Shown piece by piece: positions 6,948 through 14,147 of a DNA stretch of 40,251 bases. The notes beneath the pieces were generated by a model. It was not told the DNA's origin, searched no databases, and saw only the letters and a list, made by a program, of their open reading frames with translations. The position numbers and the translations under genes were made by a program. Within the stretch, counting starts at the first letter, position 1. Each line of letters opens with the position of its first letter. This DNA comes from an uncultured Sutterella sp. (GTDB lineage: Bacteria > Pseudomonadota > Gammaproteobacteria > Burkholderiales > Burkholderiaceae_F), in contig CAJJRX010000021.1 in assembly GCA_905194315.1 (NCBI GenBank), positions 1-40,251 on the forward strand, given 5' to 3'.

Positions 6948-8342
6948 ATGCGGCTTTTCGACAGTCTGGCGGCTCAGCTCCGCCGCCCGAGCTTCTCCTT
7001 TCTCTTCGGCTCGGTGTTTCTTGCGGTCACACTCATCACCAGTCTGCTCTTCATCACGCTCGGCAGCATTGCTCTTGACCGTTTTTTCTGCTACTACGTG
7101 GACAAGCTGCATGCGGAAACGCACAAGATGCTCGTGATGCAGATTGAGATGCAGTTTGACAAAGGACGCGGCTTCAACGCCGCCTATCTTGCCGAGCTCG
7201 GCGAGAGTGCCAAGGCGCTCGGGGACTTTTTCACCGTTCGTCAGCTCGACGGCACAACGGTCTTCAGCAACGAGAATCAGGCCACGAAGTGCTGTCCCGA
7301 TCCGACCCACGTCTACACCAGAATGGAGTTTCCGATTCACGATCAGGACAGACTCACTGGCTACCTGCAGGCCGGGTACTTTAAAAATCATCTGCCCGCC
7401 AACGATGCGGAGGCGTTTCACCACACTGCCTTCTCACTGATGATGATCGCTATTCTGGCCATCATTGTCTCGAGCGCCATTCTTGTTTTTGCGGTACTGC
7501 GCTATCTCTCCAAGCCGATCGGTCAGCTCAACACGACAACGAAACGGCTTGCCCGCGGCTACTGGCAGTCCCGGGTGGAACTCAAAAGCAGTGTGCGCGA
7601 ACTCCAGAGCATTGCCGGCAGTGTGAACGTGCTTGCCGACTCGCTCGAGCGTCAGGAGCAGTTCCGGCAGCGCCTTGTCGTGGAACTGAGTCACGAGCTG
7701 CGCACGCCGCTGCAGATTCTGCTCGCCGAAATAGAAGCCATGCTCGATGGTGTGCACAGCCCGAGTCCGGAGCATCTCAACTCCATGCATTCGGAGGTTG
7801 AACGGCTCTCCGGGCTCTTAAAAGAACTGGAAAACCGCCTTATCTACGAAACCGGAACCTTTGACATCTCGCTCGAGCGGGTGAACGTCTCGGAGATTGT
7901 CTCGCGGATTGTTCTCGGCTTTGAGGCGAGTTTCTCCCAGAAGGGACTTCTGCTCGAGGCGGCAATCACACCACAGCTCTATGCCATGGCCGATTCGGTG
8001 AGACTCGCGCAGGCAGTGATCAATCTGCTCTCCAATGCAATGAAATACACTGAGAGCGGATCGGTGAGCGTGCGGCTTGCCGCGCTCAATGCCGGTGTGC
8101 TGCGCCTGACTGTTGAAGATACCGGCAGCGGTATCCCTGACGAAGTGATCGAGCATCTGGCCGAGCGCAAACGTCAGCCCTTCAAGAGTCTCGAGAGCCG
8201 CGGTGTCGGGCTCTACATCACTTCGCTCATTGCCGAGAAGCACGGCTGGGACCTGTCCTTTGCACGCACCGTTGCGGGCGGCACGCTGGTCACTGTCGAC
8301 ATACACATCGGCGAACTGGATTCTGTCGCCTCTGCGAACTGA
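6948..8342 (+). CDS. Membrane sensor histidine kinase
   Basis: 464 aa. TM1 about 17-42 and TM2 about 163-184 enclose a periplasmic sensor of about 120 residues that includes adjacent cysteines C115-C116 (TKCCPDP) and H158-H159 next to TM2. HAMP linker about 185-238. H-box SHELRTPL with phospho-acceptor H249; N-box with N363 (NLLSNAMKYT); G1 DTGSGIPD (391-398); G2 RGVGLYIT (418-425). All catalytic motifs are intact. A Shine-Dalgarno-like GGTGAGG within the end of the response-regulator gene drives coupled translation. The signal is unknown; the paired cysteines suggest redox or metal sensing but this is inference. No plus-strand terminator follows closely, so its mRNA may run through the repeats downstream. 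Confidence 0.95.
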   Translation: MRLFDSLAAQLRRPSFSFLFGSVFLAVTLITSLLFITLGSIALDRFFCYYVDKLHAETHKMLVMQIEMQFDKGRGFNAAYLAELGESAKALGDFFTVRQLDGTTVFSNENQATKCCPDPTHVYTRMEFPIHDQDRLTGYLQAGYFKNHLPANDAEAFHHTAFSLMMIAILAIIVSSAILVFAVLRYLSKPIGQLNTTTKRLARGYWQSRVELKSSVRELQSIAGSVNVLADSLERQEQFRQRLVVELSHELRTPLQILLAEIEAMLDGVHSPSPEHLNSMHSEVERLSGLLKELENRLIYETGTFDISLERVNVSEIVSRIVLGFEASFSQKGLLLEAAITPQLYAMADSVRLAQAVINLLSNAMKYTESGSVSVRLAALNAGVLRLTVEDTGSGIPDEVIEHLAERKRQPFKSLESRGVGLYITSLIAEKHGWDLSFARTVAGGTLVTVDIHIGELDSVASAN

Positions 8343-8346
8343 GAAC

Positions 8347-8445
8347 GAAAAAAAGCCGCAGCGGTATCACGCGCTGCGGCAAACCCTCATTTTGACTCAA
8401 CCAAAAGGTTAGGAGACTCCAGCCAATCTGTTGGATTGCTGTATG
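8347..8445 (-). ncRNA. Candidate small RNA, copy A of a tandem pair
   Basis: Minus-strand transcript predicted from about 8444 to the T-run at 8354-8347. The -10-like box is TAAAGT (8456-8451). Features in order: conserved start ACCATACAGCAA; hairpin CAATC/GATTG with 5-nt loop; hairpin AACC-TTTT-GGTT; an 18-nt stretch GAGTCAAAATGAGGGTTT identical in copy B; terminator stem GCCGCAGCG/CGCTGCGGC (9 bp) followed by a T-run. No reading frame of note. The end lies 5 nt from the stop of the sensor kinase on the other strand. A -35-like TTGTAG sits 22 nt from the -10, which is too far for ordinary sigma-70 spacing, so the promoter remains uncertain. Confidence 0.6.
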
Positions 8446-8662
8446 GTCATACTTTAACCTGCCTGCCGGAGGCTTGTGCTACAACGGATAAGCTGATGTA
8501 ACATCGCGTAACTGACGGATTTTCAACGGCTTTTCTCAAAACGGTAACTTCTCGGGCATTGCATGGCTGCCGGCAGGCGGATGGCACTCATACAATTTTG
8601 CGTCTCGCCGTGCTCCGGTTACGTTTATGTAAAAATTCCGAGGCTGTCTGCTTTTCCCGGAG

Positions 8663-8759
8663 CCAAAAAAAACCGCAGCGGTATTTCACACTGCGGTAAA
8701 CCCTCATTTTGACTCAACCTATGGTAGAGACTCCAGACAAACCATCTGTTTGCTGTATG
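8663..8759 (-). ncRNA. Candidate small RNA, copy B of a tandem pair
   Basis: Paralogue of copy A, 315 nt upstream in its own direction. Minus-strand -10-like box TACAGT (8770-8765), predicted start near 8758. Same order of parts: ACCATACAGCAA; hairpin CAAAC/GTTTG (a U-A pair in A is an A-U pair in B at the same column); short hairpin ACC-ATA-GGT; the identical 18-nt stretch; terminator stem ACCGCAGTG/CGCTGCGGT (outer pair A-U where A has G-C; one U-G wobble where A has C-G) and eight T. Perfect TTGACA at 8798-8793, again exactly 22 nt from the -10. Covariation argues for selected RNA structure. The role is unknown; trans-acting base-pairing through the identical stretch is inference. Confidence 0.6.
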
Positions 8760-8824
8760 GTTTTACTGTACAGGAGAAAAGCCGCTCAGGTATGTCAAGC
8801 AAAGACCAGCTGTAACGAAAGCAT

Positions 8825-8856
8825 AAGTCCCGCCCTGATGGACTTTTCCTGTTTTT
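8825..8856 (+). terminator. Plus-strand hairpin with T-rich tail
   Basis: AAGTCC and GGACTT form a 6-bp stem with a 9-nt loop, followed by TTCCTGTTTTT. It is the first plausible plus-strand terminator after the kinase gene, about 480 nt beyond its stop, and lies between the RNA repeats and the end of fabZ. Confidence 0.45.
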
Positions 8857-8946
8857 CTCTATAAATCAACGGGTTAGAGTCTTATTCTTTACTCAGACAT
8901 CAGCAACAATTCCTGACACCTGAGAGGAGAAATCCGGGCTGCGCCC

Positions 8947-9417
8947 TCAGGCAGCTGTTTTGCCGGGGATGGGACGGTAGGCGCACATCAGCTCGGCATC
9001 ACACACGACATTGTCATCGACACTGGCCACCACCTCGAAAAAGCCCACGCCCATCTTGGAGCGCAGGAAACGGGCTCTGATCACCATCGTATCGCCGGGC
9101 TGCACAACACGCTTGAAGCGCGCCTTGTTAATGCCGGCAAAGTAAAAGAGTGAATTCTTGCGGTCAACGCCTTCAGGCAGACGGCTGAGTGCCACAATGG
9201 CGCAGGCCTGAGCCATAGCTTCAATAATCAGCACGCCGGGCATCACCGGCACATTGGGAAAGTGTCCCGTGAACTGCGGCTCGTTGGCCGTCACGTTCTT
9301 GCGGGCCACCACCGTACCGGCCTGCACATCGAGCTCGAGCACACGGTCGATCAGCAGAAACGGAAAACGGTGCGGCAGACTTGCCATAATTTCTTGGATA
9401 TCCATTGAGGTCGTCAT
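8947..9417 (-). CDS. fabZ: 3-hydroxyacyl-[ACP] dehydratase FabZ
   Basis: 156 aa. Dehydrates 3-hydroxyacyl-ACP in fatty acid elongation and competes with LpxA and LpxD for the same substrate pool, which explains its place in the lpx cluster. Hot-dog fold motifs: LPHRFPFLLIDRVLELD at the start, then NEPQFTGHFPNVPVMPGVL with catalytic H52 and E66 (LIIEAMAQ), and YFAGINKARFKRVVQPGD. Start at ATG 9417 (MTTSMDIQ) chosen by similarity to known FabZ; an upstream TTG at 9435 and an ATG at 9405 are alternatives, and none has a clear Shine-Dalgarno. It follows lpxD by 65 nt. The usual next gene, lpxA, has been displaced. Confidence 0.95.
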   Translation of the reverse strand: MTTSMDIQEIMASLPHRFPFLLIDRVLELDVQAGTVVARKNVTANEPQFTGHFPNVPVMPGVLIIEAMAQACAIVALSRLPEGVDRKNSLFYFAGINKARFKRVVQPGDTMVIRARFLRSKMGVGFFEVVASVDDNVVCDAELMCAYRPIPGKTAA

Positions 9418-9482
9418 CGGTTTGGAGTTCCACAAACAAAATAAAAGAAAACGATACAGGAATTTTGGCGCAATTTGCCGGC

Positions 9483-10574
9483 TTATTCTTCAGCCTTATG
9501 CATTAGCGCCTCGAGTTCTGTTAGACGCCGGTCAATAGATTTGATTTCTTTACGCATCTGGGGCAGTCTCGTGACGGTGGCCACCGTGAGCTGGAATTCC
9601 CTGCCCTCCATCGAGGGGAAGAATCCGGTGCGCATGGCGGCTTCCTTACCCCAGCCGGTGATGACTGTGGCCGGTCCCACCACGGACTTCGCAGGAATAT
9701 CAATATGGCCGTTGATCATTGCCGCGCCACCCACCATCGTATGGTCACCCACACTCGTGCTGCCGGCGATACCCACACAGGCCGCCATCACCACATGACG
9801 GCCGACCCGGTCGTTATGGGCAATCTGAATCTGGTTGTCAAGCTTGGTGCCGTCCCCGATGACGGTATCCTCAAGCGCGCCGCGGTCCACGGTGGTACCG
9901 GCACCGATTTCCACATCGTTGCCGATCACAACCCGGCCGACCTGCGGAATCTTGACCCACTCGCCGTTAAAGGGTGCAAAGCCGAAACCGTCGCCGCCGA
10001 TCACACAGCCGGGCTGGAAAATGCAGCGATCCCCGATCTGCGTTTCGCGCTCAATCACCACATTGGCATGGACGAGGCAGTCTGCCCCCATCACAACATC
10101 TTCAGCAATCACCGCGCCGGAGCGGATCACCGAACGCGGTCCGATCTTCGCGCCTTTTTTCACCACTGCAAGAGCCTCAACGCAGGCTGTGGGGTCAACC
10201 TCGGCCCCCTCCTCCACGAACGAGCGCGGATCGATGCCGGCCGGGTATTCAGTGGCAAACAGGCACTGCGAGGCAAAAGCGAAGAAAGCGTAGGGATTGT
10301 CACAGATCAGAGCACGACGGTCTTCGGGCAGTGTGCCGAAAACCGGTTCGATATCCTTTTCACGCAGAATAATAAGACTCGCCCGGGAGTCTTTGAGCGC
10401 CTGCGCGTATTTTGCGTCGGTGAGAAATGCCATATCCCCTTCCCCGGCTGCCGCAGGCGGCATAAAACGGGAGACCTCCACGTCGCTGCCGTGAAGCTTC
10501 ATCGAAAGACGGTTACGGCTCAGCGCGGCAACTTTTTCAATCAGATCGGATAACAGATAGGAACGGGATTGCAT
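9483..10574 (-). CDS. lpxD: UDP-3-O-acylglucosamine N-acyltransferase
   Basis: 363 aa. Third lipid A step: adds the N-linked 3-hydroxyacyl chain. N-terminal uridine-binding domain about 1-110 (MAFLTDAKYA, CDNPYAFFAFA); left-handed beta-helix about 115-325 with hexapeptide repeats; GDGFGFAP at 194-201; NQIQIAHN with catalytic H253; C-terminal amphipathic helix rich in Arg, Glu and Leu. Start at 10574 (MQSRSYLLSD) fits the family; a frame extension to 10637 adds a non-homologous hydrophobic stretch. GGAG lies 12 nt upstream, a rather long spacing. Confidence 0.95.
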   Translation of the reverse strand: MQSRSYLLSDLIEKVAALSRNRLSMKLHGSDVEVSRFMPPAAAGEGDMAFLTDAKYAQALKDSRASLIILREKDIEPVFGTLPEDRRALICDNPYAFFAFASQCLFATEYPAGIDPRSFVEEGAEVDPTACVEALAVVKKGAKIGPRSVIRSGAVIAEDVVMGADCLVHANVVIERETQIGDRCIFQPGCVIGGDGFGFAPFNGEWVKIPQVGRVVIGNDVEIGAGTTVDRGALEDTVIGDGTKLDNQIQIAHNDRVGRHVVMAACVGIAGSTSVGDHTMVGGAAMINGHIDIPAKSVVGPATVITGWGKEAAMRTGFFPSMEGREFQLTVATVTRLPQMRKEIKSIDRRLTELEALMHKAEE

Positions 10575-10671
10575 GGCAGTGAGCAACTCCAAAAAAAACA
10601 GATCAACAAAAAAATCAGGACTGCCCGGAGAGCGCACCGGGCACTTGTGTGAGTGCGGCTTAACGGCAGTA

Positions 10672-10703
10672 GCGACCCGCGCCGCCAGTCCCGGGCGGGT
10701 CGC
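10672..10703 (-). other. Stem-loop between skp and lpxD
   Basis: Perfect 9-bp inverted repeat GCGACCCGC / GCGGGTCGC with a 14-nt loop, 12 nt after the skp stop. No T-run follows on the minus strand, so it is more likely an mRNA stability or processing structure than a terminator. Confidence 0.5.
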
Positions 10704-10715
10704 AGCGCTGTGCGG

Positions 10716-11240
10716 TTACTTCGAGGCCGGAACCTGACGGTCGAGCTCGTCGATCACACGTTGTGTGATGTCCACACGGTTGCTTGCATAGAAGTATTCA
10801 AAGAGCACCAGGTCAAACTTCTCTTTCTTGGCGATTTCCTGAATCACATGACCGGCTCTGTTCTGCAGCAGCTGGACCTCTTCAAGACGGCGCTGATTGA
10901 ATTCATCACGTGCCTCGCGGGAACGGCGTGTCACATCACGCTCCATTTCGGCGAGTTCACGGCGCTCACTCAGGCGTTCGGTTTCCGAGAGCGATCCGGC
11001 CTTGCTTTCAAAATTCTCAAGACGCTGCTTAAAACGTTTGGTGAGCTGATCGACCTCATCCTGACGGCGCTTGGCCTCGTCATTGAGCCGTTCGCTGGCA
11101 ATCGCAGCGGATTTCGTATCACGCAGAATTCTTTCCATGCTCACAACAGCGATACGCAGATCATCCGCGGCCTGAGCGGCAGGCAGTGCAGAAGCAGACA
11201 GTACGACGGCAGCAAGTGCTGCATAAAGTGTTTTTTTCAA
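10716..11240 (-). CDS. skp: OmpH/Skp-family periplasmic chaperone
   Basis: 174 aa. Periplasmic chaperone that holds unfolded outer-membrane proteins on the way to BamA. Signal peptide 1-24 ending AAQA before ADDLRIAVV. The central part (about 45-145) is highly charged and heptad-like, the coiled-coil tentacles of the Skp trimer. The C-terminal strand FDLVLFEYFYASNRVDIT fits the trimer core. The start codon is TTG at 11240, with GGAG 8 nt upstream; no in-frame ATG would keep the signal peptide. A bamA terminator lies upstream (11437-11471), so it probably has its own promoter; TAAAAT at 11368-11363 (minus) is a candidate -10. Confidence 0.92.
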   Translation of the reverse strand: MKKTLYAALAAVVLSASALPAAQAADDLRIAVVSMERILRDTKSAAIASERLNDEAKRRQDEVDQLTKRFKQRLENFESKAGSLSETERLSERRELAEMERDVTRRSREARDEFNQRRLEEVQLLQNRAGHVIQEIAKKEKFDLVLFEYFYASNRVDITQRVIDELDRQVPASK

Positions 11241-11436
11241 AATGAACTCTCCTGTGTTTGAGCAGTACGGGAAAGAAGCAGCCGGTACGCGGCAGCCCGC
11301 GGCAACGCTGCAGTCCGGAGCCTGGCAGGCCTGAGACTCGCCGGTTCCTCAGATACTATGCCATTTTAGACCGAAACCGGCATGGTGCGCTAACCGCGGC
11401 GCAAATACCGGTGCAGTTCTCAGCCGCAAAGACACG

Positions 11437-11471
11437 AAAAAACGCCCTCACGCCGGCAGGCAGTGAGGGCG
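11437..11471 (-). terminator. Intrinsic terminator after bamA
   Basis: Minus strand: stem CGCCCTCA / TGAGGGCG (8 bp, 13-nt loop) followed by six T. It lies about 40 nt after the bamA stop, so skp and the lpx genes are only partly dependent on the bamA transcript. Confidence 0.85.
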
Positions 11472-11510
11472 GTCATTTTTTCCAGCGCTTCAGCAGAAGC
11501 GGTTTTCAGC

Positions 11511-13847
11511 TTAGAAGCCGGTACCGATCTGGAACTGGAAGCGCTGCGTTTCGTCCGTTTCCTCTTTCTTGAGCGGATAGGCGATGGAGAACTTCAAAGG
11601 ACCAAGCGGCGAGATCCAGGCGATACCGAAGCCCGTCGAGACGCGCAGGTCATCAAGACTGACCTGCTGACGTTCATACTGCATCGTACCGTCTGCACCG
11701 CGGTGGCCTTCGTAACCCCAGGCGTACCCGGTATCAAGGAAGGTGAAGAAGCGCAGTGTGCGGTCGCCGCCCGGGAGCGGAGCAAGCAGTTCGAAGCTCG
11801 CATTGAGCATACGGTCACCGCCGAGGTAGCTCGTCGAGCGCGAGTAGTTGCCGCTGTCATGTTCGGACGGGCCGAGCGAACCGGATTCGAAACCGCGAAC
11901 CGAGCCGATACCGCCCATGTAGAAGTTCTTGAAGAACGGGAACATATCGCTCTTGCCGTAGACGTCACCGTAACCGACCTGGCCGTTGAAGGCGAAGGTG
12001 ATGTTCTTGGTGAGCGGCCAGTACTGCTGGTACTGGTAGGTGAGCTTGTAGTACTCGATATCAAGACCCGGCAGACCGAATTCACCGTTGAGGCGCTGAT
12101 ACACACCGCGATTCGGCGCAAGCGCGCTGTCACGCGAGTCACGCGACCAGCCGAGCGTGGCGGCCACGGAAATCGGGTCGTCGCCGAACTTGTCCACGTA
12201 AGTCTTGTAGCGCTGCGGCGAGTACGGGTTGGTGGTCACCTTGGTCTGTTCGATACGGCCGCCGAGGAACACACGGTCAAGCTCGGTAAACGGAATACCG
12301 AAGGAGAGACCGGCTGCGCGGGTTTCGTACTTCACGTCAGCCACGTCGAGCTTGTCAAGGTCAACACGACGGTCCGAAATGTCCCACGTGCGGGAGATAC
12401 CCGTCGGAGTGACATACGGCTCGGTGATGCTCATGGCATAGGTGCGCTGGCTCTTGGAAGTGTTCACGTCAACCTGCAGCGACTTGCCGGTACCGAAGAG
12501 GTTGTTCTGGGCAAAACCGCCCGAGAGCACAATACCTTCAGAGGTGGAGAAGCCGGCACCGAGGCTCACGGAGCCCGTGGCACGTTCCTTCACCTTCACA
12601 TCGAGGTCAACCTGATCACGGGTGCCGGGCACCGGAGTGGGTTCAGCGGTCACAGAATCAAAGAAGCCGAGACGGTCAATACGGTCACGGGAAATCTTCA
12701 CCTTGTCACTGTCAAACCAGGCCGCTTCGTACTGACGCACTTCACGGCGGATCACTTCGTCCTTGGTGCGGTTGTTGCCGGAGATGTTCACACGGCGCAC
12801 ATAGGCACGACGGCCCGGGTCAACCGTATAGACCACTTCAACCGTGTGATCCTCCTTGTTGGTCATCGGATTGGGGGTGACCTGGGAGAAAGCGTAGCCG
12901 AGCGTGGACAGCTTGTCCTTGATACTCTCGGCAATGGCATTAGCCTCTGTGGCGTTGTATGTCTTGCCGGGCTCGAGCGTGAGCATCGGCTTGAATTCCT
13001 CATCAAGCCCGAGCAGGTCGCCCTGCAGTTTGGAGCCGGAGATCTTGTAGGGTTCGCCTTCAGTGAGGTTGATCGTCACATACACGTCAGAGCGGTTGGG
13101 CGAAATGGAAACCTGTACGGAGTCGAACTTGAAGTCGAGGTAGCCGGCGTCGAGATACTGCGTGCGGATTGTTTCAAGGTCAGCCGCCAGTTTTTCACGG
13201 CTGTAGAGGTCACGCTTGGTATACCAGCTGAACCAGTTGGGGGTGCCGAGCTGCATCAGATCAAGCAGATCATCGTCGTCGTAGACCTTGTTGCCCACAA
13301 AACGGATCGAGGAGATCGAGGAGGCGCGGCCTTCGTCAACGTTGATGGTGATACCGACGCGGTTGCGTTCAAGCGGAGTGGCGGTGGTCTTGACGTTCAC
13401 CCCGTAGTAGCCCCGGGCAAGGTACTGACGGCGCAGTTCCTGGTCGGCACGTTCAAGGGTGGACTGGTCAAAGATGCGCCCTTCGGCAAGGCCCACATCA
13501 CGCAGGCTCTTTTCAACGGCAGCCTTGTCAAAAATCTTGATACCGTGGCTGGCAATCGTGGCCACAGCGGGACGTTCCACCAGAGAGACCACAACAACGG
13601 TGCCGTCCTGCGTGAGGTTCACGTCCTTAAACAACCCAGAGCGATAAAGCATACGGATCGCGCGAGTTCCCTTTTCAGGGGTGAAATCATCGCCAACGCG
13701 GAAAGGCAGATGCGAGAAAACAGTACCCGGTTCGGTACGTTGAATGCCTTCGACCCGGATGTCGGAAATGACAAATGCCCAGGCACCCTCCGTCATCAGG
13801 AAGGCTGACAGCATCCCAGCAGCCAATTTAGTCAGATTGTGCTTCAA
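11511..13847 (-). CDS. bamA: Outer-membrane protein assembly factor BamA
   Basis: 778 aa. Central Omp85 protein of the BAM complex, which folds beta-barrels into the outer membrane. Signal peptide 1-24 (ending EGAWA), then five POTRA domains (about 25-425, first one VISDIRVEGIQRTE), then a 16-strand barrel. VRGF in GIGSVRGFESGSLG is the conserved L6 loop motif. The chain ends in QIGTGF with the C-terminal aromatic residue of outer-membrane strands. The start codon is TTG at 13847 with a weak GAGAG upstream; the next in-frame ATG (residue 12) would destroy the signal peptide. It follows rseP after a 300-nt gap with its own probable promoter. Confidence 0.96.
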   Translation of the reverse strand: MKHNLTKLAAGMLSAFLMTEGAWAFVISDIRVEGIQRTEPGTVFSHLPFRVGDDFTPEKGTRAIRMLYRSGLFKDVNLTQDGTVVVVSLVERPAVATIASHGIKIFDKAAVEKSLRDVGLAEGRIFDQSTLERADQELRRQYLARGYYGVNVKTTATPLERNRVGITINVDEGRASSISSIRFVGNKVYDDDDLLDLMQLGTPNWFSWYTKRDLYSREKLAADLETIRTQYLDAGYLDFKFDSVQVSISPNRSDVYVTINLTEGEPYKISGSKLQGDLLGLDEEFKPMLTLEPGKTYNATEANAIAESIKDKLSTLGYAFSQVTPNPMTNKEDHTVEVVYTVDPGRRAYVRRVNISGNNRTKDEVIRREVRQYEAAWFDSDKVKISRDRIDRLGFFDSVTAEPTPVPGTRDQVDLDVKVKERATGSVSLGAGFSTSEGIVLSGGFAQNNLFGTGKSLQVDVNTSKSQRTYAMSITEPYVTPTGISRTWDISDRRVDLDKLDVADVKYETRAAGLSFGIPFTELDRVFLGGRIEQTKVTTNPYSPQRYKTYVDKFGDDPISVAATLGWSRDSRDSALAPNRGVYQRLNGEFGLPGLDIEYYKLTYQYQQYWPLTKNITFAFNGQVGYGDVYGKSDMFPFFKNFYMGGIGSVRGFESGSLGPSEHDSGNYSRSTSYLGGDRMLNASFELLAPLPGGDRTLRFFTFLDTGYAWGYEGHRGADGTMQYERQQVSLDDLRVSTGFGIAWISPLGPLKFSIAYPLKKEETDETQRFQFQIGTGF

Positions 13848-14025
13848 AATTCACTCTCACTATAAGGTTGTTTATCTGAAACGCAAAACAGCAGCCGGCT
13901 GGGATACCAGCCGCCACCGGTGCGAAATAATGCTAGCACGATGCTCCCTGCCCCGGTTCGGGTCTGCGGTGCACAGTGCTCGGCATCCGGAGCCGTCTCC
14001 GGCTCCTCAACAAAAACTATTCCCA

Positions 14026-14053
14026 ATTGTACTAGGAGTTTAACCGCCGGTAA
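14026..14053 (-). promoter_or_regulatory. Candidate bamA promoter
   Basis: Minus strand: TTACCG, 16-nt spacer, TACAAT (14031-14026), about 180 nt before the bamA start. The -35 match is poor. The leader also holds a GC-rich hairpin (GGAGCC / GGCTCC, about 13988-14005). No clear sigma-E-type promoter was seen. Confidence 0.3.
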
Positions 14054-14147
14054 CAGACTTTTAAGCGCTCTTTTGAGTTTTGAGCATTTTTTCTGTCAAA
14101 GGGCGGCGGGAAACCCCGTGTGCAGTCTTCTTCTCCTGCGGCACACA

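Noticed and set aside
8456..8660. Possible gene between the two RNA repeats
   Set aside because: No open frame with a start signal and no third copy of the repeat; only a partial inverted repeat CCTGCCGG / CCGGCAGG was seen.
11463..13808. 781-aa open frame on the plus strand
   Set aside because: It is the full antisense of bamA, with no recognisable domain and His/Arg/Val-rich composition produced by the codon bias of the true gene.
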